Positions 8,426 to 17,309 of a stretch of 64,000 nt of DNA are shown here, piece by piece (within the stretch, counting starts at the first letter, position 1; each line of letters opens with the position of its first letter). A model generated the notes under the pieces. That model searched no databases. It was not told the DNA's origin and saw nothing but the letters and a program-made list of their open reading frames with translations. Made by a program: the position numbers and the translations under genes. Source of the stretch: Planotetraspora phitsanulokensis (GTDB lineage Bacteria; Actinomycetota; Actinomycetes; Streptosporangiales; Streptosporangiaceae); assembly GCF_016863295.1 (NCBI RefSeq), contig NZ_BOOP01000013.1:1-64000 (forward strand), read 5' to 3'.

Positions 8426-10189
8426 GTGAGGATCTTCGCGCTTCCAGAACCGGTAAGAACCCGGCGGCGGCCTCTGCTCGCGCTCGCGGTGGCCGTCTTG
8501 ACACTCGGCGCCCAGCACTCCGCAGCACCCGCCGCCCATGCCACCCCCCTCCCGACCGCGAACGTCGTCGCACAGCCGGCCCGGGGCAACGTGGTGATCG
8601 AGTGGAACCGGACGCTGCTCGACATCGTGCGCAGTCCGCAGGCAGAGCCGACCACCATCCACCCCACCCGTAACTTCGCCATCATGAGCGCGGCCGTCTA
8701 TGACGCGGTCAACGCGATCAGCCGCGCTCATCCTCTCTACGGCTCCAAGCTCACCGCGCCGCGGGACGCGTCACGCCCCGCGGCGGCCGCGGCGGCCGCG
8801 CACGACACCCTCACCGCCCTGTACCCCGCGCACAAGGCCGGCCTGGACCGCCAGTTGTCCGACGATCTCGCCGGCATTCCCGACGGCCGTGCCAAACAGG
8901 AGGGCATCAAGGTCGGCGCCCAAGCGGCCCACGCCATCATCACCCTGCGCGCGCACGACGGCGCCGACGCCACCCCTCCGCCCTACGCCACCACCGGCAA
9001 ACCCGGCGACTACCGGTCGACCCCACCCGCCTTCAAGGCGCCGGAGTTCACCCACTGGGGCAACGTCACCCCGTTCCTCCTCCGTACCGGCCACCAGTTC
9101 CGTCCCCCCGCGCCTCCGCCGCTGGCCAGCGCTGCTTACGCGGGCGCCATCAACGAGGTCGAAGCCATCGGCGCCGCCCGCAACACCACTCGGACGGCGG
9201 AACAGACCACGCTCGCCAAGCTCTGGGCCGGCCCTGCCCAGAACTACTGGTACGACATCGCGCAGCAGGTCGCCCTCGCGCGCCACAGTGACATCGACCA
9301 GTCGGCGGACCTGTTCGCTCTGCTCAACCTCACCCTCGCCGATGCGACCATCGGCATCTACGACGCCAAGTACACCTACCGGTTCTGGCGACCGATCACC
9401 GCCATCCGCCTCGCCGCCGGCAACCCGCGGGTCAAACGAGACCCGACATGGGTCCCGCTTGTCACCACCCCTCCGGACCCGTCCTACCCAGGCACGCACA
9501 GCGACATCAGCACGGCCGCCGCCACGGTACTCGCCGGCTTCTACGGCGACCGCAACACCTTCACCCTCACCTCACCGGCCACCGCCGGAAGCCCCCGGCC
9601 CTACACCAAGCCCTATACCAGCTTGAGCGCCACCGCGACCGAAGCCGGGCTCAGCCGCATCTGGGGGGGCGTACACACCCGGCTCGACCATAAGCCCGGC
9701 GCCGAACTCGGCGCCGCCATCGCCCGCTACGCGCTGGGCCAGTCGAAGCTCGCCCCAGCCGTCCCGAGTTCGCCGACCGGGAAGACCCCGGCCGGCAGCG
9801 CCAGCCCCGCTGGCGCCACCGTCGCGAACGCCACCGTCGCGGTCCGAGACTCGAGGCTCGGCAAGATCCTCGTCGACGGCCGAGGACGCACCCTGTACCT
9901 GTTCGAGGCGGACAAAGGCACCAGCTCGACCTGCTACAACGCGTGTGCAACCGCCTGGCCGCCACTGACCACCACGGGCAAGCCGCAGGCCGGCAGCGGC
10001 GCATCACCCGCCTTGCTCGGCACCACCACGAGGACCGACCACACCACCCAGGTCACCTACAACGGCCACCCGCTGTACTACTTCGTCACCGACGTCAAGC
10101 CCGGCGACATCACCGGGCAGGATGTCGACTCCTTCGGTGGCAAGTGGTACGTGCTCGACCCGAAGGGCAACAAGATCGAAAAGGGCTGA
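8426..10189 (+). CDS. Secreted vanadium-dependent haloperoxidase fused to a COG4315 repeat domain
   Basis: A 587-residue two-part protein. Residues 1-39 form a signal peptide with an RTRRRP start. Residues about 55-440 are a vanadium haloperoxidase/PAP2-like domain. The vanadate pocket residues are visible: Lys315 and Arg319 in DAKYTYRFWRP, His358 in PSYPGTHSD, Arg411 and His417 in RIWGGVHTR. A Thr/Pro/Ala linker leads to residues about 470-587, two copies of the secreted COG4315 repeat (GRTLYLFEADKGTSSTC and GHPLYYFVTDV, each with an aromatic-rich core). The family oxidises halides with peroxide. Start is GTG behind AGGAGGAGG. DUF6529 follows directly. Confidence 0.88.
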   Translation: MRIFALPEPVRTRRRPLLALAVAVLTLGAQHSAAPAAHATPLPTANVVAQPARGNVVIEWNRTLLDIVRSPQAEPTTIHPTRNFAIMSAAVYDAVNAISRAHPLYGSKLTAPRDASRPAAAAAAAHDTLTALYPAHKAGLDRQLSDDLAGIPDGRAKQEGIKVGAQAAHAIITLRAHDGADATPPPYATTGKPGDYRSTPPAFKAPEFTHWGNVTPFLLRTGHQFRPPAPPPLASAAYAGAINEVEAIGAARNTTRTAEQTTLAKLWAGPAQNYWYDIAQQVALARHSDIDQSADLFALLNLTLADATIGIYDAKYTYRFWRPITAIRLAAGNPRVKRDPTWVPLVTTPPDPSYPGTHSDISTAAATVLAGFYGDRNTFTLTSPATAGSPRPYTKPYTSLSATATEAGLSRIWGGVHTRLDHKPGAELGAAIARYALGQSKLAPAVPSSPTGKTPAGSASPAGATVANATVAVRDSRLGKILVDGRGRTLYLFEADKGTSSTCYNACATAWPPLTTTGKPQAGSGASPALLGTTTRTDHTTQVTYNGHPLYYFVTDVKPGDITGQDVDSFGGKWYVLDPKGNKIEKG

Positions 10190-10282
10190 GTGCTGTCGGC
10201 TACGGCAGCCGCCATACGCACGACGTCGAGCGGGCTGTTGCGGCGGCCCCGGCGGCCGGATCACGGGAGGGAGCAGACAGAC

Positions 10283-10837
10283 GTGGGAGCCCCGCCGAGG
10301 ATGTCACCCCGCCCGGCCTGGCTGCGGCTGGCGACAGCCGCCGGGCTCGCCGTGGCCGTGACGGTGGCCTTGTACGCGTTCGGCCGGATACACACCCTGG
10401 ACTACGCCAGCAGCTTGTTCGGACGCCGCGGCGACGACGCGAACCTTCTGAAGGCGCAAGTCGGCACCGCCCTGCTGGGCCTGGCCGTCTACCAGCTCAT
10501 ATTGGCGCTCTGGATCTACCAACGGCTACCCGGGGCCGGCGCCGCCCCCCGCCCGGTACACCTCGCCCACCGCATCGGCGGAGCCGTGCTGTTCGTGCTC
10601 TCGCTCCCGATCGCCTACCACTGCATCACCGCCTACGGAGTGCAGACGTACAGCGCCCGGGTCGCCCTGCACGCCCTCTCCGGCTGCTTCTTCTACGGCG
10701 CATTCGCCGCGAAGGTACTGATCGTCCGCAGCCGGCACCTACCCGGCTGGGCGTTGCCACTTGCCGGCGGCACCCTGTTCACCCTCATCGCGCTCCTGTG
10801 GTCCTCAGGGGCGCTCTGGCAGCTGGCCCAGCCGTAG
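10283..10837 (+). CDS. DUF6529-like membrane protein
   Basis: About 184 residues with four to five transmembrane helices (LRLATAAGLAVAVTVALYAF, a central LGLAVYQLILALWIY, AVLFVLSLPIAYHC and a C-terminal LFTLIALLWSSGAL). Histidines at HLAHRIGG, AYHCITAYG and ALHALSGC sit at helix ends in a cytochrome b561-like arrangement, so haem binding is possible but inferred. It follows the haloperoxidase gene after about 90 bases and faces the Rieske gene. Start uncertain: GTG 10283 has GGAGGG 11 bases upstream; ATG 10301 has only an adjacent GAGG. Confidence 0.75.
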   Translation: MGAPPRMSPRPAWLRLATAAGLAVAVTVALYAFGRIHTLDYASSLFGRRGDDANLLKAQVGTALLGLAVYQLILALWIYQRLPGAGAAPRPVHLAHRIGGAVLFVLSLPIAYHCITAYGVQTYSARVALHALSGCFFYGAFAAKVLIVRSRHLPGWALPLAGGTLFTLIALLWSSGALWQLAQP

Positions 10838-10939
10838 CAGCCGGCCGCGCTCACCGACAGGGCCGGAATCCGGGGCCGCTTTTCATGAGACAGACGATGC
10901 CGAGAGGCCGCGGGCTCGTCGATGTCAGCCGCAGGAGCG

Positions 10940-11488
10940 TCAGGCCGAGATGTAGACCTGGACGACACCGTCGGACTGGCGAACCGCCATCCGCGGCAGC
11001 GCCGGCAGCGGCCCGGGTAAACGGTGGTGCAGAACCCGGCCGTCGAGTGCGAACAGGGCGCGGTGACACGGGCAGCGAAGCCGCGTCCCAGCCTCCAGGC
11101 CGAGCCGGCACCCTTGATGGGTGCAGGTTCCCGAGATCGCCCGCAACCGGCCGCCACTGCGGTACACGAAACCGTTGACCGAGCCGGCGTCGAACGCACG
11201 CACCGCGCCCTCGGGCAGCTCGGCGGCTGCCACGACCGGATGCCACACACCGGCGTCGGGAATTAGCGTGCCACCTCCCACCGGCGCGCCAGGGCCGGCC
11301 AGCGTCCGGTCGATCGCCACCCCCACCGCGACACCCGTCGCGGCGAGCGCCCCGCCGAGGACCGTCTGCCGCCGGGTCGCCACGGGCCGCCGCTCGGCCT
11401 CCTCGCGGCGCTCCCGGGCAAGGCGCTGGTAAAGATCGACGACGAACTCCTCGTTCGGCGTGCCGGAGCCGGGGCGGGCGGCGCGCAT
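10940..11488 (-). CDS. Membrane-anchored Rieske [2Fe-2S] protein
   Basis: A 182-residue protein. A charged N-terminus is followed by RRQTVLGGALAATGVAVGVA, a twin-arginine-like anchor, then a Rieske domain with both cluster-binding motifs: CTHQGC near residue 128 and CPCHRALF near 147. The cofactor implies Tat export in folded form. In electron-transfer terms it could link the cupredoxin and a membrane partner. It is the last gene of the minus-strand group that includes the metallophosphoesterase and cupredoxin. I start at ATG 11488; an upstream start at 11545 would add 19 unlikely residues. Confidence 0.88.
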   Translation of the reverse strand: MRAARPGSGTPNEEFVVDLYQRLARERREEAERRPVATRRQTVLGGALAATGVAVGVAIDRTLAGPGAPVGGGTLIPDAGVWHPVVAAAELPEGAVRAFDAGSVNGFVYRSGGRLRAISGTCTHQGCRLGLEAGTRLRCPCHRALFALDGRVLHHRLPGPLPALPRMAVRQSDGVVQVYISA

Positions 11489-11541
11489 GAAGGTTCCTGA
11501 CCCCCCTTCCCCTGCGTCCGTACGGCCAGGGCACGGAAGCG

Positions 11542-12481
11542 TCACCCGAGGCTCTGGTCACGTACGGCAAGAGCGTGCCGTCCCTTCACATAGCCGACCT
11601 CCCGAATGCCGAGCGCGTGCCGGAGTTTCCCGGCCGGCAGCGTCACCGGTACCGGAGCGGGCCCTTGGCCGGGCCTCGGCAGCGGATACGCGGTGGTCGT
11701 CGCGCTGTGGAAAGTGACGTTCCCTTCGATCTTGGTGAACAGCTGGTGGATGTGCCCGTTGAGGCACGTGACCGATGAGAACCGGCGAAGCAGCGCCAGT
11801 ACCCGCGTCGCGTCGTCCGTGCCAGCCCCAGTTCGGATACAGCGCGAACAGCGGGATGTGGCTGAACACCACGATCGGAGTGTCGGCGGAGAGCCCCGCC
11901 ACATCCTTCCGGACGAAGTCGATCTGATCCTCACCGAGATGCCCGAGCTTGCGCATGTTAAGCGTGTTGACGAGCGCGATGAAGTGCACTCCCTGGAGGT
12001 CGAAGCTGTACCAGCCATCGCCCCGCGATCCCGCCCCGAGCGCCCGGCGATACTTCTGCCCGGCGTCATCGATGGAGTCGTGCTCACCGGGCACGGTGAA
12101 CACCTGGCCCGTCTTCAGTCCGGTCATCATCTGCTTCACCTGGTCGAACTGCGCCGGAGTGGCCAGGTGCGTCAGGTCCCCGGTGTGCATCACGAAGTCC
12201 GGCCGGTGGGCCAGACCGTTCACCTGCTCGATCGCGTCGGAGAACGACCCGCTCACGTCGGTGTTCGCGGGGCCGCGAAAACCGATATGGCTGTCGCTGA
12301 CCTGTACGAACCGTAGTGCGGCGTTCGCGGGAATCGGGTCGGCCGAGCCCACGATGTGGCTGAGAAGCTCCCCGTCCGAGACCACGAGGACGACCGCCGC
12401 ACCGAACCAGGCGCTGTGGCGCATCAGCTGGCGACGCGTCATCCCTCTCGGCTCGGGTACGCCGTCGCCCGTGGCGGTCAT
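11542..12481 (-). pseudogene. Metallophosphoesterase, frameshifted
   Basis: A calcineurin-like phosphoesterase split by one frameshift. Frame 1 (from ATG 12481) gives a twin-arginine N-terminus (MTRRQLMRHSAWFG), then VSDSHIG, TGDLTH, PGEHD and SHIPLFALYPNWGW. Near 11820-11830 the match moves to the next frame, which supplies the missing half: GTDDATRVLALLRRFSS, LNGHIHQLF, and AYPLPRPG to the natural stop at 11542. All metal-ligand motifs survive across the two frames. Two bases appear to be missing at TGGCACGG. It is either a recent inactivation or a sequence error. The start overlaps the cupredoxin stop as ATGA. Confidence 0.8.
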
Positions 12482-12925
12482 TGGGTCACCACCACGGTGC
12501 CGAGCATGAACGGGTGGATGGTGCACAGGTACCGGTACTTCCCGGGCTTAGTGAAGGTGTACCGGTACGTTGCCCCGGTCATCAGGGTGCCGGAGCGGAA
12601 CGGCCCGCTCGTCGCCGAGACCGTGTGGGGCTCCTCGTCGGTGTTCGTCCAGGTCACAGTGGTCCCCACCGGCACCTTGACGGCCGCGGGCGCGAACGCG
12701 AAATTCTTGATCGCCACCGTTTTCGCGGCGACCGCCTTCCCCGGCTGAGCGGTGGCCTTCGGCATGTGCATACCCGGCATCGCCCCGGGCGAGCGCTCCC
12801 CCCGCTGACGCCGGACCCGCCGATCCGGGGCTCCCGCATGCAGCGAGCATGATCACCCCCGCCCCGGCCGTCAGCGCCACAGACCACCGTCGATCCGGAC
12901 GACGGAAAAGGCATGACGTCGACAT
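12478..12925 (-). pseudogene. Cupredoxin lipoprotein, frameshifted at a C-run
   Basis: The N-terminal frame (ATG 12925, preceded by GGGGGGGAAAC) encodes a lipoprotein signal with lipobox LAAC. The frame then breaks at a run of six C on the plus strand (12798-12803), and the cupredoxin domain continues in another frame as MPGMHMPKAT through VGTTVTWTNTDEEPHT and YLCTIHPFMLG. The type 1 copper ligands (His, then Cys-x3-His-x3-Met) are intact. The 100-residue domain could be translated alone from ATG 12780 but would lack export. A homopolymer error or phase variation are both possible. Confidence 0.78.
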
Positions 12926-12940
12926 GTTTCCCCCCCATCC

Positions 12941-12960
12941 GGTCCGTCTCGGGACGGACC
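12941..12960 (-). promoter_or_regulatory. Inverted repeat upstream of cupredoxin
   Basis: GGTCCGTC-N4-GACGGACC is a perfect eight-pair inverted repeat 15 bases before the cupredoxin start. It may be an operator or a leader hairpin for the redox group. No regulator gene is adjacent. Confidence 0.45.
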
Positions 12961-13079
12961 ACCTCGTCACAGGCCTTGAGGCCTCGAACAGAGATAGGAG
13001 GAGGGGTTACATCCCAGACTATCGATGACGATTTTCGCAACAGGCCTTAGCTGGCCGCTCGCAAACCAGAGGGCACAAC

Positions 13080-13160
13080 CAGGGCACACGACACCGTGAT
13101 CAGCTACGAAAGGCTGAAACCACCGAGACGACCAACGGCAGGTCATCCCGGTGGTTCCGG
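13080..13160 (+). repeat. Dispersed hairpin repeat, copy 1
   Basis: An 81-base segment about 85% identical to 23772-23852. Both contain GTGATCAGCTACGAAA followed by AACCACCG and, about 24 bases later, CGGTGGTT, which pair as an outer stem with inner GACC/GGTC pairing. Both copies lie in gene-free DNA. It could be a small mobile repeat or an element end. Confidence 0.65.
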
Positions 13161-13317
13161 AGTCGCCCCAGGTCACGATCAAGAGCTGATCAGAACTACG
13201 ACGTGTGATCGGTACCCGCGTGACGCCCTGCAGGGTTGCCGCGAACTTCCACGGGCCGGCCTGGGCACCATCGTCGCCAGTGAGCAGCGTCGACTGTTGT
13301 GGCCTGTCTGGATGCGC

Positions 13318-14022
13318 TCAGCCAGTGCAGCCGGGGAGATCCTCCGCGATCTCGTTAATGAGTTTGGCGAGCTCATACGGCCGGGACAAGAAGGGAGAGT
13401 GCCCGCCCGGCAAGCGTCGGACCAGCTTGGCGAAGGTCTCCCCCCGCTTCTGGAAGAACTCGGGGATGACGTGGTCCTCGTCACACAGAACCAGGGCAGA
13501 GGGAATCATCTGCCACGCTGCGCGCGTCTGCTTGTCGTAGAGCACCCGGCGGCTCTGCGGCCGCAGCCGGGTCACCGCCGCGTCGGCCCAGTCTGCCTGC
13601 ACATCAAAGTAGAAGACCTCCCGTGCGTTTCCGAAGACCGGCCAGAGGTCCGGCGGCTCGGGCGGGTCCGACGGCTCGCCCGGCAGCGCCGAGGCCGCCG
13701 ACTCGCCCACCTCCAGCATGTGTGCCGCGAGGTAGATGAGCCGCGTGACGTTGGGGACGGTGCCGGCGATTTCGCTCACAGGTATGCCGGCGTACGAGTG
13801 GGCGAGCACGGTGATCGGGCCGTCGATGCCGTCCAGGTGGTCACGGATCGCCTGCGCGTCGTCGTACATGCTGACGTTGGGATCCCCGTCCACGCTCGGC
13901 AGGTCGACCGTCGAGACCGTCCAGCCCCCGTCCAACTCCGGAATCAGGTGCTCCCAGCACCACGACCCATGCCAGCCGCCGTGCACGAGCACCAGCGCAC
14001 CGCGTTGCCCGACATCAGTCAT
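13318..14022 (-). CDS. Alpha/beta hydrolase, salicylate-esterase-like
   Basis: A 234-residue alpha/beta-fold hydrolase. The N-terminal ALVLVHGGWHGSWCW provides the oxyanion hole, AHSYAG near residue 76 the nucleophile serine, CDEDHVIP the acid region and GGHSPFLS the catalytic histidine. Length and motif order match the plant methylesterase/hydroxynitrile lyase-like branch (AB_hydrolase_6). Start ATG 14022 follows AGGGGGAAG; a frame extending to 14283 overlaps the neighbouring promoter. It is transcribed divergently from the AraC gene, its likely regulator. Confidence 0.88.
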   Translation of the reverse strand: MTDVGQRGALVLVHGGWHGSWCWEHLIPELDGGWTVSTVDLPSVDGDPNVSMYDDAQAIRDHLDGIDGPITVLAHSYAGIPVSEIAGTVPNVTRLIYLAAHMLEVGESAASALPGEPSDPPEPPDLWPVFGNAREVFYFDVQADWADAAVTRLRPQSRRVLYDKQTRAAWQMIPSALVLCDEDHVIPEFFQKRGETFAKLVRRLPGGHSPFLSRPYELAKLINEIAEDLPGCTG

Positions 14023-14152
14023 CACGCTTCCCCCTGCTAGGTCATTTGCCGCCGCGACCGGACAGTCGCTGCAGGTCGTTAGGCTATGAATGGCGTCGGC
14101 GCGGGTCCATCCGTCAACGTCCGTCGTCCTTTCGTCAGCGTCCGGGGGAGCT

Positions 14153-15097
14153 GTGGAGCCGCTTGAACATGTTCTTTCGCTACTGAAAGTGGGTTGGTTG
14201 TGCACCACACCGCTGCAGGCCGGCGGACAGTGGGCGCTCGCGTTCGACGGCCGACTTGACCTGCGGATCGAAAAGGTCGTCACCGGCGGGTGCTGGGTCG
14301 TCGTAGAGGGCCGGGACGAGCCCCTGCGCGTCGAGCAGGGGGACTGCTACGTGGTGGTCGGCCGGCGACGCTACCGGCTGGCAAGCGACCTTGACACCGA
14401 TCCCGTTCCCGCGTATCCGGTCTACCGGACCCCGGACGGCGCGCCGCGAAAGGTGGCGCAGGTCGGCGAGGGCTGGGACACCACCATCACCGGAGCCGGT
14501 TTCATCTTCGACCCGGACCCCGCGCCGCTGCTGTTCGATGTGCTGCCGCCACTCATCCACGTGTCCGCCGCCCTCGAGCGGGCCCCGGTTCTGCGCACCA
14601 CTCTCTGCCTGCTGGCGCACGAGTCACAGGGCGAGTGGCTGGGTCAACCGGCGATGATGAACCGGCTCGCCCACATGCTGCTCCTGCAAGCGCTGCGCGA
14701 GCACACCGGGACTGCCGAGGGGTCCGGGGGATTGCTGGCGGCGTCGTTGCACCCGCAGCTCGGTGCCGCGCTGCGGGCCCTGCACACTGACATCACGCAG
14801 CCGTGGTCGGTCGCCGACCTGGCTGGGATCGCCGGCCTGTCCCGCTCCACGTTCTCGCTCAAGTTTCGGACTACCGTCGGTCTGCCCCCGGTGGACTACC
14901 TCCTTCGCGTACGGATGCACGCGGCGGCCCGCGCGCTGCGCGAGACCGACCACACGGTCGCGGTCATCGCGGCGAGCGTGGGCTACGGCACCGAAAGCGC
15001 CTTCAGTGTCGCTTTCAAACGCGTTTACGGCATTTCTCCGAGCGAATACCGCCTCCGCCCCCCGGCCCGCCGAATCGAACTGGGCCAGGCGTCGTAA
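14153..15097 (+). CDS. AraC-family regulator with N-terminal cupin
   Basis: A 314-residue protein with an AraC-binding-like cupin in the first 180 residues (WALAFDGRLDLRIEKV, EQGDCYVVVGRRRY) and a C-terminal double helix-turn-helix (WSVADLAGIAGLSRSTFSLK, then TVAVIAASVGYGTESAFSVA and FKRVYGISPSEYR). The GTG at 14153 is preceded by GGGGGAGCT and is the better start; an upstream start at 14090 is possible. It is divergent from the alpha/beta hydrolase over about 130 bases, so control of that gene is likely. Confidence 0.9.
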   Translation: MEPLEHVLSLLKVGWLCTTPLQAGGQWALAFDGRLDLRIEKVVTGGCWVVVEGRDEPLRVEQGDCYVVVGRRRYRLASDLDTDPVPAYPVYRTPDGAPRKVAQVGEGWDTTITGAGFIFDPDPAPLLFDVLPPLIHVSAALERAPVLRTTLCLLAHESQGEWLGQPAMMNRLAHMLLLQALREHTGTAEGSGGLLAASLHPQLGAALRALHTDITQPWSVADLAGIAGLSRSTFSLKFRTTVGLPPVDYLLRVRMHAAARALRETDHTVAVIAASVGYGTESAFSVAFKRVYGISPSEYRLRPPARRIELGQAS

Positions 15098-15218
15098 TAC
15101 GCACTTTGAAACGCACCCAAGGCGGTCCAGCAGTGGGCGTACGCCGGGCTCCTCGGTCCCGGGAAACCAGCGCCTCCGAATCGGGCGTCAGGCCCACGCC
15201 GGAGGCGTGTCAGCATTA

Positions 15219-16052
15219 TCACCGTGTGTGCAGCCGGTCCATTGCTGCTCGGCTGTCGTCGTCCGCGGCGCGGCAGATTAACAGCCGCTGGTCGGGGTCT
15301 TGAAGTGGCATGAGTACTTCGAAGTGGACTGCGATTTCTCCGGCGTCGGGATGCCGTATCACCTTGTGTCCGCGGCCGTTGATTTTGACGTCGCGCTGGG
15401 CCCACAAGCGTGCGAACTGCTCGTTGTGAGTGATGCACCGGGAGATGAGTTCGTTCAGAACCTGGTCCTCCGGATATGCGGCCCACGCGGCGCGCAGGTA
15501 GGCGATTCCCTCCCGCACGACGCGTTCGCGGTCGACGTAGTACTCGCGTGTTTCCGGATGGATCAGACACAGCCACATCGAGTTGCGCTGCTGGGGCGGC
15601 AGGGTGTCGAAATCGATGAGCAGCCTCCCCATTTCGGGATTCCAGGCCAGGATGTCGTAGCGGTGGTTCAGCACCATGGCCGGCAGCGGGGACAGGTCGG
15701 TGACCAGCCGGGCCAGCGGCGGTGCCGCTGTGTTGGCGGGCTTGGCGGTGGTGCGGGGGCGTTGCCGGGTGAGGTCGTAGAGGTAGGTGCGTTCGTCGGG
15801 GGCCAGGCGCAGGGCGCGGGCCAGCGCTTCGACCACGTCGGCTGAGGGCCGCAGCGGGCGGGCCTGTTCCAGCCGCACAAGGTAGTCGATGCTGATCCCG
15901 GCCAGTTCGGCGACCTCTTCGCGGCGCAGTCCGGGGGTGCGCCGGGCCTGCCGGCGCACGGGCAGGCCGACGTCACGCGGGTCGAGGCGTTCGCGTCGGG
16001 TGCGCAGGAACGCAGCCAGTTCCTGGGCGGCGTCCACAGTGCGGGTCGTCAT
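15219..16052 (-). CDS. XRE-family regulator, MmyB-type
   Basis: A 277-residue protein. The N-terminal helix-turn-helix (GLRREEVAELAGISIDYLVR, then LEQ and PSADVVEALARALRL) is followed by a PAS-like MmyB ligand-binding domain (LNHRYDILAWNPEMGRLL, WLCLIHPETREYY, FARLWAQRDVK and HFEVLMPLQDPDQRLLI). This architecture is common in actinomycetes beside oxidoreductase genes. It is divergent from the aldo/keto reductase group starting at 16170 and is its probable regulator. A related protein is encoded at 47449-48267. Confidence 0.93.
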   Translation of the reverse strand: MTTRTVDAAQELAAFLRTRRERLDPRDVGLPVRRQARRTPGLRREEVAELAGISIDYLVRLEQARPLRPSADVVEALARALRLAPDERTYLYDLTRQRPRTTAKPANTAAPPLARLVTDLSPLPAMVLNHRYDILAWNPEMGRLLIDFDTLPPQQRNSMWLCLIHPETREYYVDRERVVREGIAYLRAAWAAYPEDQVLNELISRCITHNEQFARLWAQRDVKINGRGHKVIRHPDAGEIAVHFEVLMPLQDPDQRLLICRAADDDSRAAMDRLHTR

Positions 16053-16169
16053 GCGCTGTCCAACAGGCTGGGTAGGAGTGGTGTTCCCAGGAAGCGTCTT
16101 CCCTTACCCCTGGCTGCTGGCGGTCGCAGGCTGGTGGCCGACGTTGGATCACGAGCACAGGAGAACACG

Positions 16170-17240
16170 ATGTCGCTGACCCTCGACACCTACCGGCTGC
16201 TGGGCCGCTCCGGGCTGCGGGTCTCACCGCTGGCGCTGGGCGCGGCGACCTTCGGCACCGAGTGGGGCTGGGGGGCCGAGCGCGAGGAGGCGCGCAAGCT
16301 GTTCGACCGTTACATCGAGCTCGGCGGCAACTTCTTCGACACCGCCAGCACCTACACCAACGGCAGTTCCGAGCGGCTGCTGGGCGAGTTCACCCGCACC
16401 AACCGCGACGGACTGGTGCTGGCGACGAAGTACTCGACGCTGCGCCAGCCCGGTGACCCCAATTCCGGGGGTACGCACCGCAAGAGCATGCTGGCGTCGG
16501 TGGAATCCAGTCTGCGGCAGCTGAACACGGACTACATCGATCTGCTCTATCTGAACGTATGGGACTTCAGGACGCCGGTGGAGGAGATCCTGCGCGGCCT
16601 GGACGACCTGGTGAGGCAGGGCAAGGTCCTGTACGTGGCGATCTCCAGCGCCCCGGCCTGGCAGGTGTCGCGCATGCAGACGATCGCCGACCTGCGCGGC
16701 TGGTCGCCGCTGGTCGCACTGGAGATCGAGTACAGCCTGATCGAGCGTACCGGGGAGCGTGATCTGATCCCCATGGCACGCGAGATGGGACTGGGCGTAG
16801 TCCCCTTCTCCCCGCTGGGCGGCGGGGTACTCACCGGCAAGTACAGCCGGGAGGACCTGAACCCGACGGGCCCCGTTGCCGGCGAAACCGCCAGCAGCCG
16901 CAAGAGCCTCAACGCCGCCCTGGGAATGGTCACCGAACGTACCCTTGCCATCGCTGATGTGGTGAAGGAGGTGGCCTCGGAGCTGGGCCACACACCCGCC
17001 CAGGTCGCACTGGCCTGGACCCTGAACGCCCCGGGCGTGACGGCACCCATCATCGGCGCCCGCACTATCGCGCAGCTGGAAGACAACCTGGGCGCCCTGC
17101 AGGTCGACCTCACTCCTTCCCAACTGGCCCGCCTCGGCGAGGTCAGCGCCATCGACCTCGGCATTCCGCACGGCCTGCTCGCCAGCGACCACATCCGCAT
17201 GGTCACCACAGGCGACATGAAGATCGAAACCCGCAGCTGA
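16170..17240 (+). CDS. Aldo/keto reductase, catalytic His replaced by Asn
   Basis: A 356-residue TIM-barrel NADPH oxidoreductase. The family tetrad is Asp (NFFDTAS), Tyr (TYTNG), Lys (LATKYS) and His; here the last position reads LLYLNVWD, so Asn replaces His. The C-terminal cofactor block VTAPIIGARTIAQLEDNLGA is intact. Loss of the His usually lowers reductase activity, so a specialised reaction is possible. The start at 16170 has AGGAGA nine bases upstream. First gene of a plus-strand group with the damaged SDR and the medium-chain reductase. Confidence 0.9.
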   Translation: MSLTLDTYRLLGRSGLRVSPLALGAATFGTEWGWGAEREEARKLFDRYIELGGNFFDTASTYTNGSSERLLGEFTRTNRDGLVLATKYSTLRQPGDPNSGGTHRKSMLASVESSLRQLNTDYIDLLYLNVWDFRTPVEEILRGLDDLVRQGKVLYVAISSAPAWQVSRMQTIADLRGWSPLVALEIEYSLIERTGERDLIPMAREMGLGVVPFSPLGGGVLTGKYSREDLNPTGPVAGETASSRKSLNAALGMVTERTLAIADVVKEVASELGHTPAQVALAWTLNAPGVTAPIIGARTIAQLEDNLGALQVDLTPSQLARLGEVSAIDLGIPHGLLASDHIRMVTTGDMKIETRS

Positions 17241-17309
17241 TTCACATCACTAACGGCAACATCCAGACATATCACCACGTTTTTGAAGATGGAACGGAGC
17301 AACCTCGGC

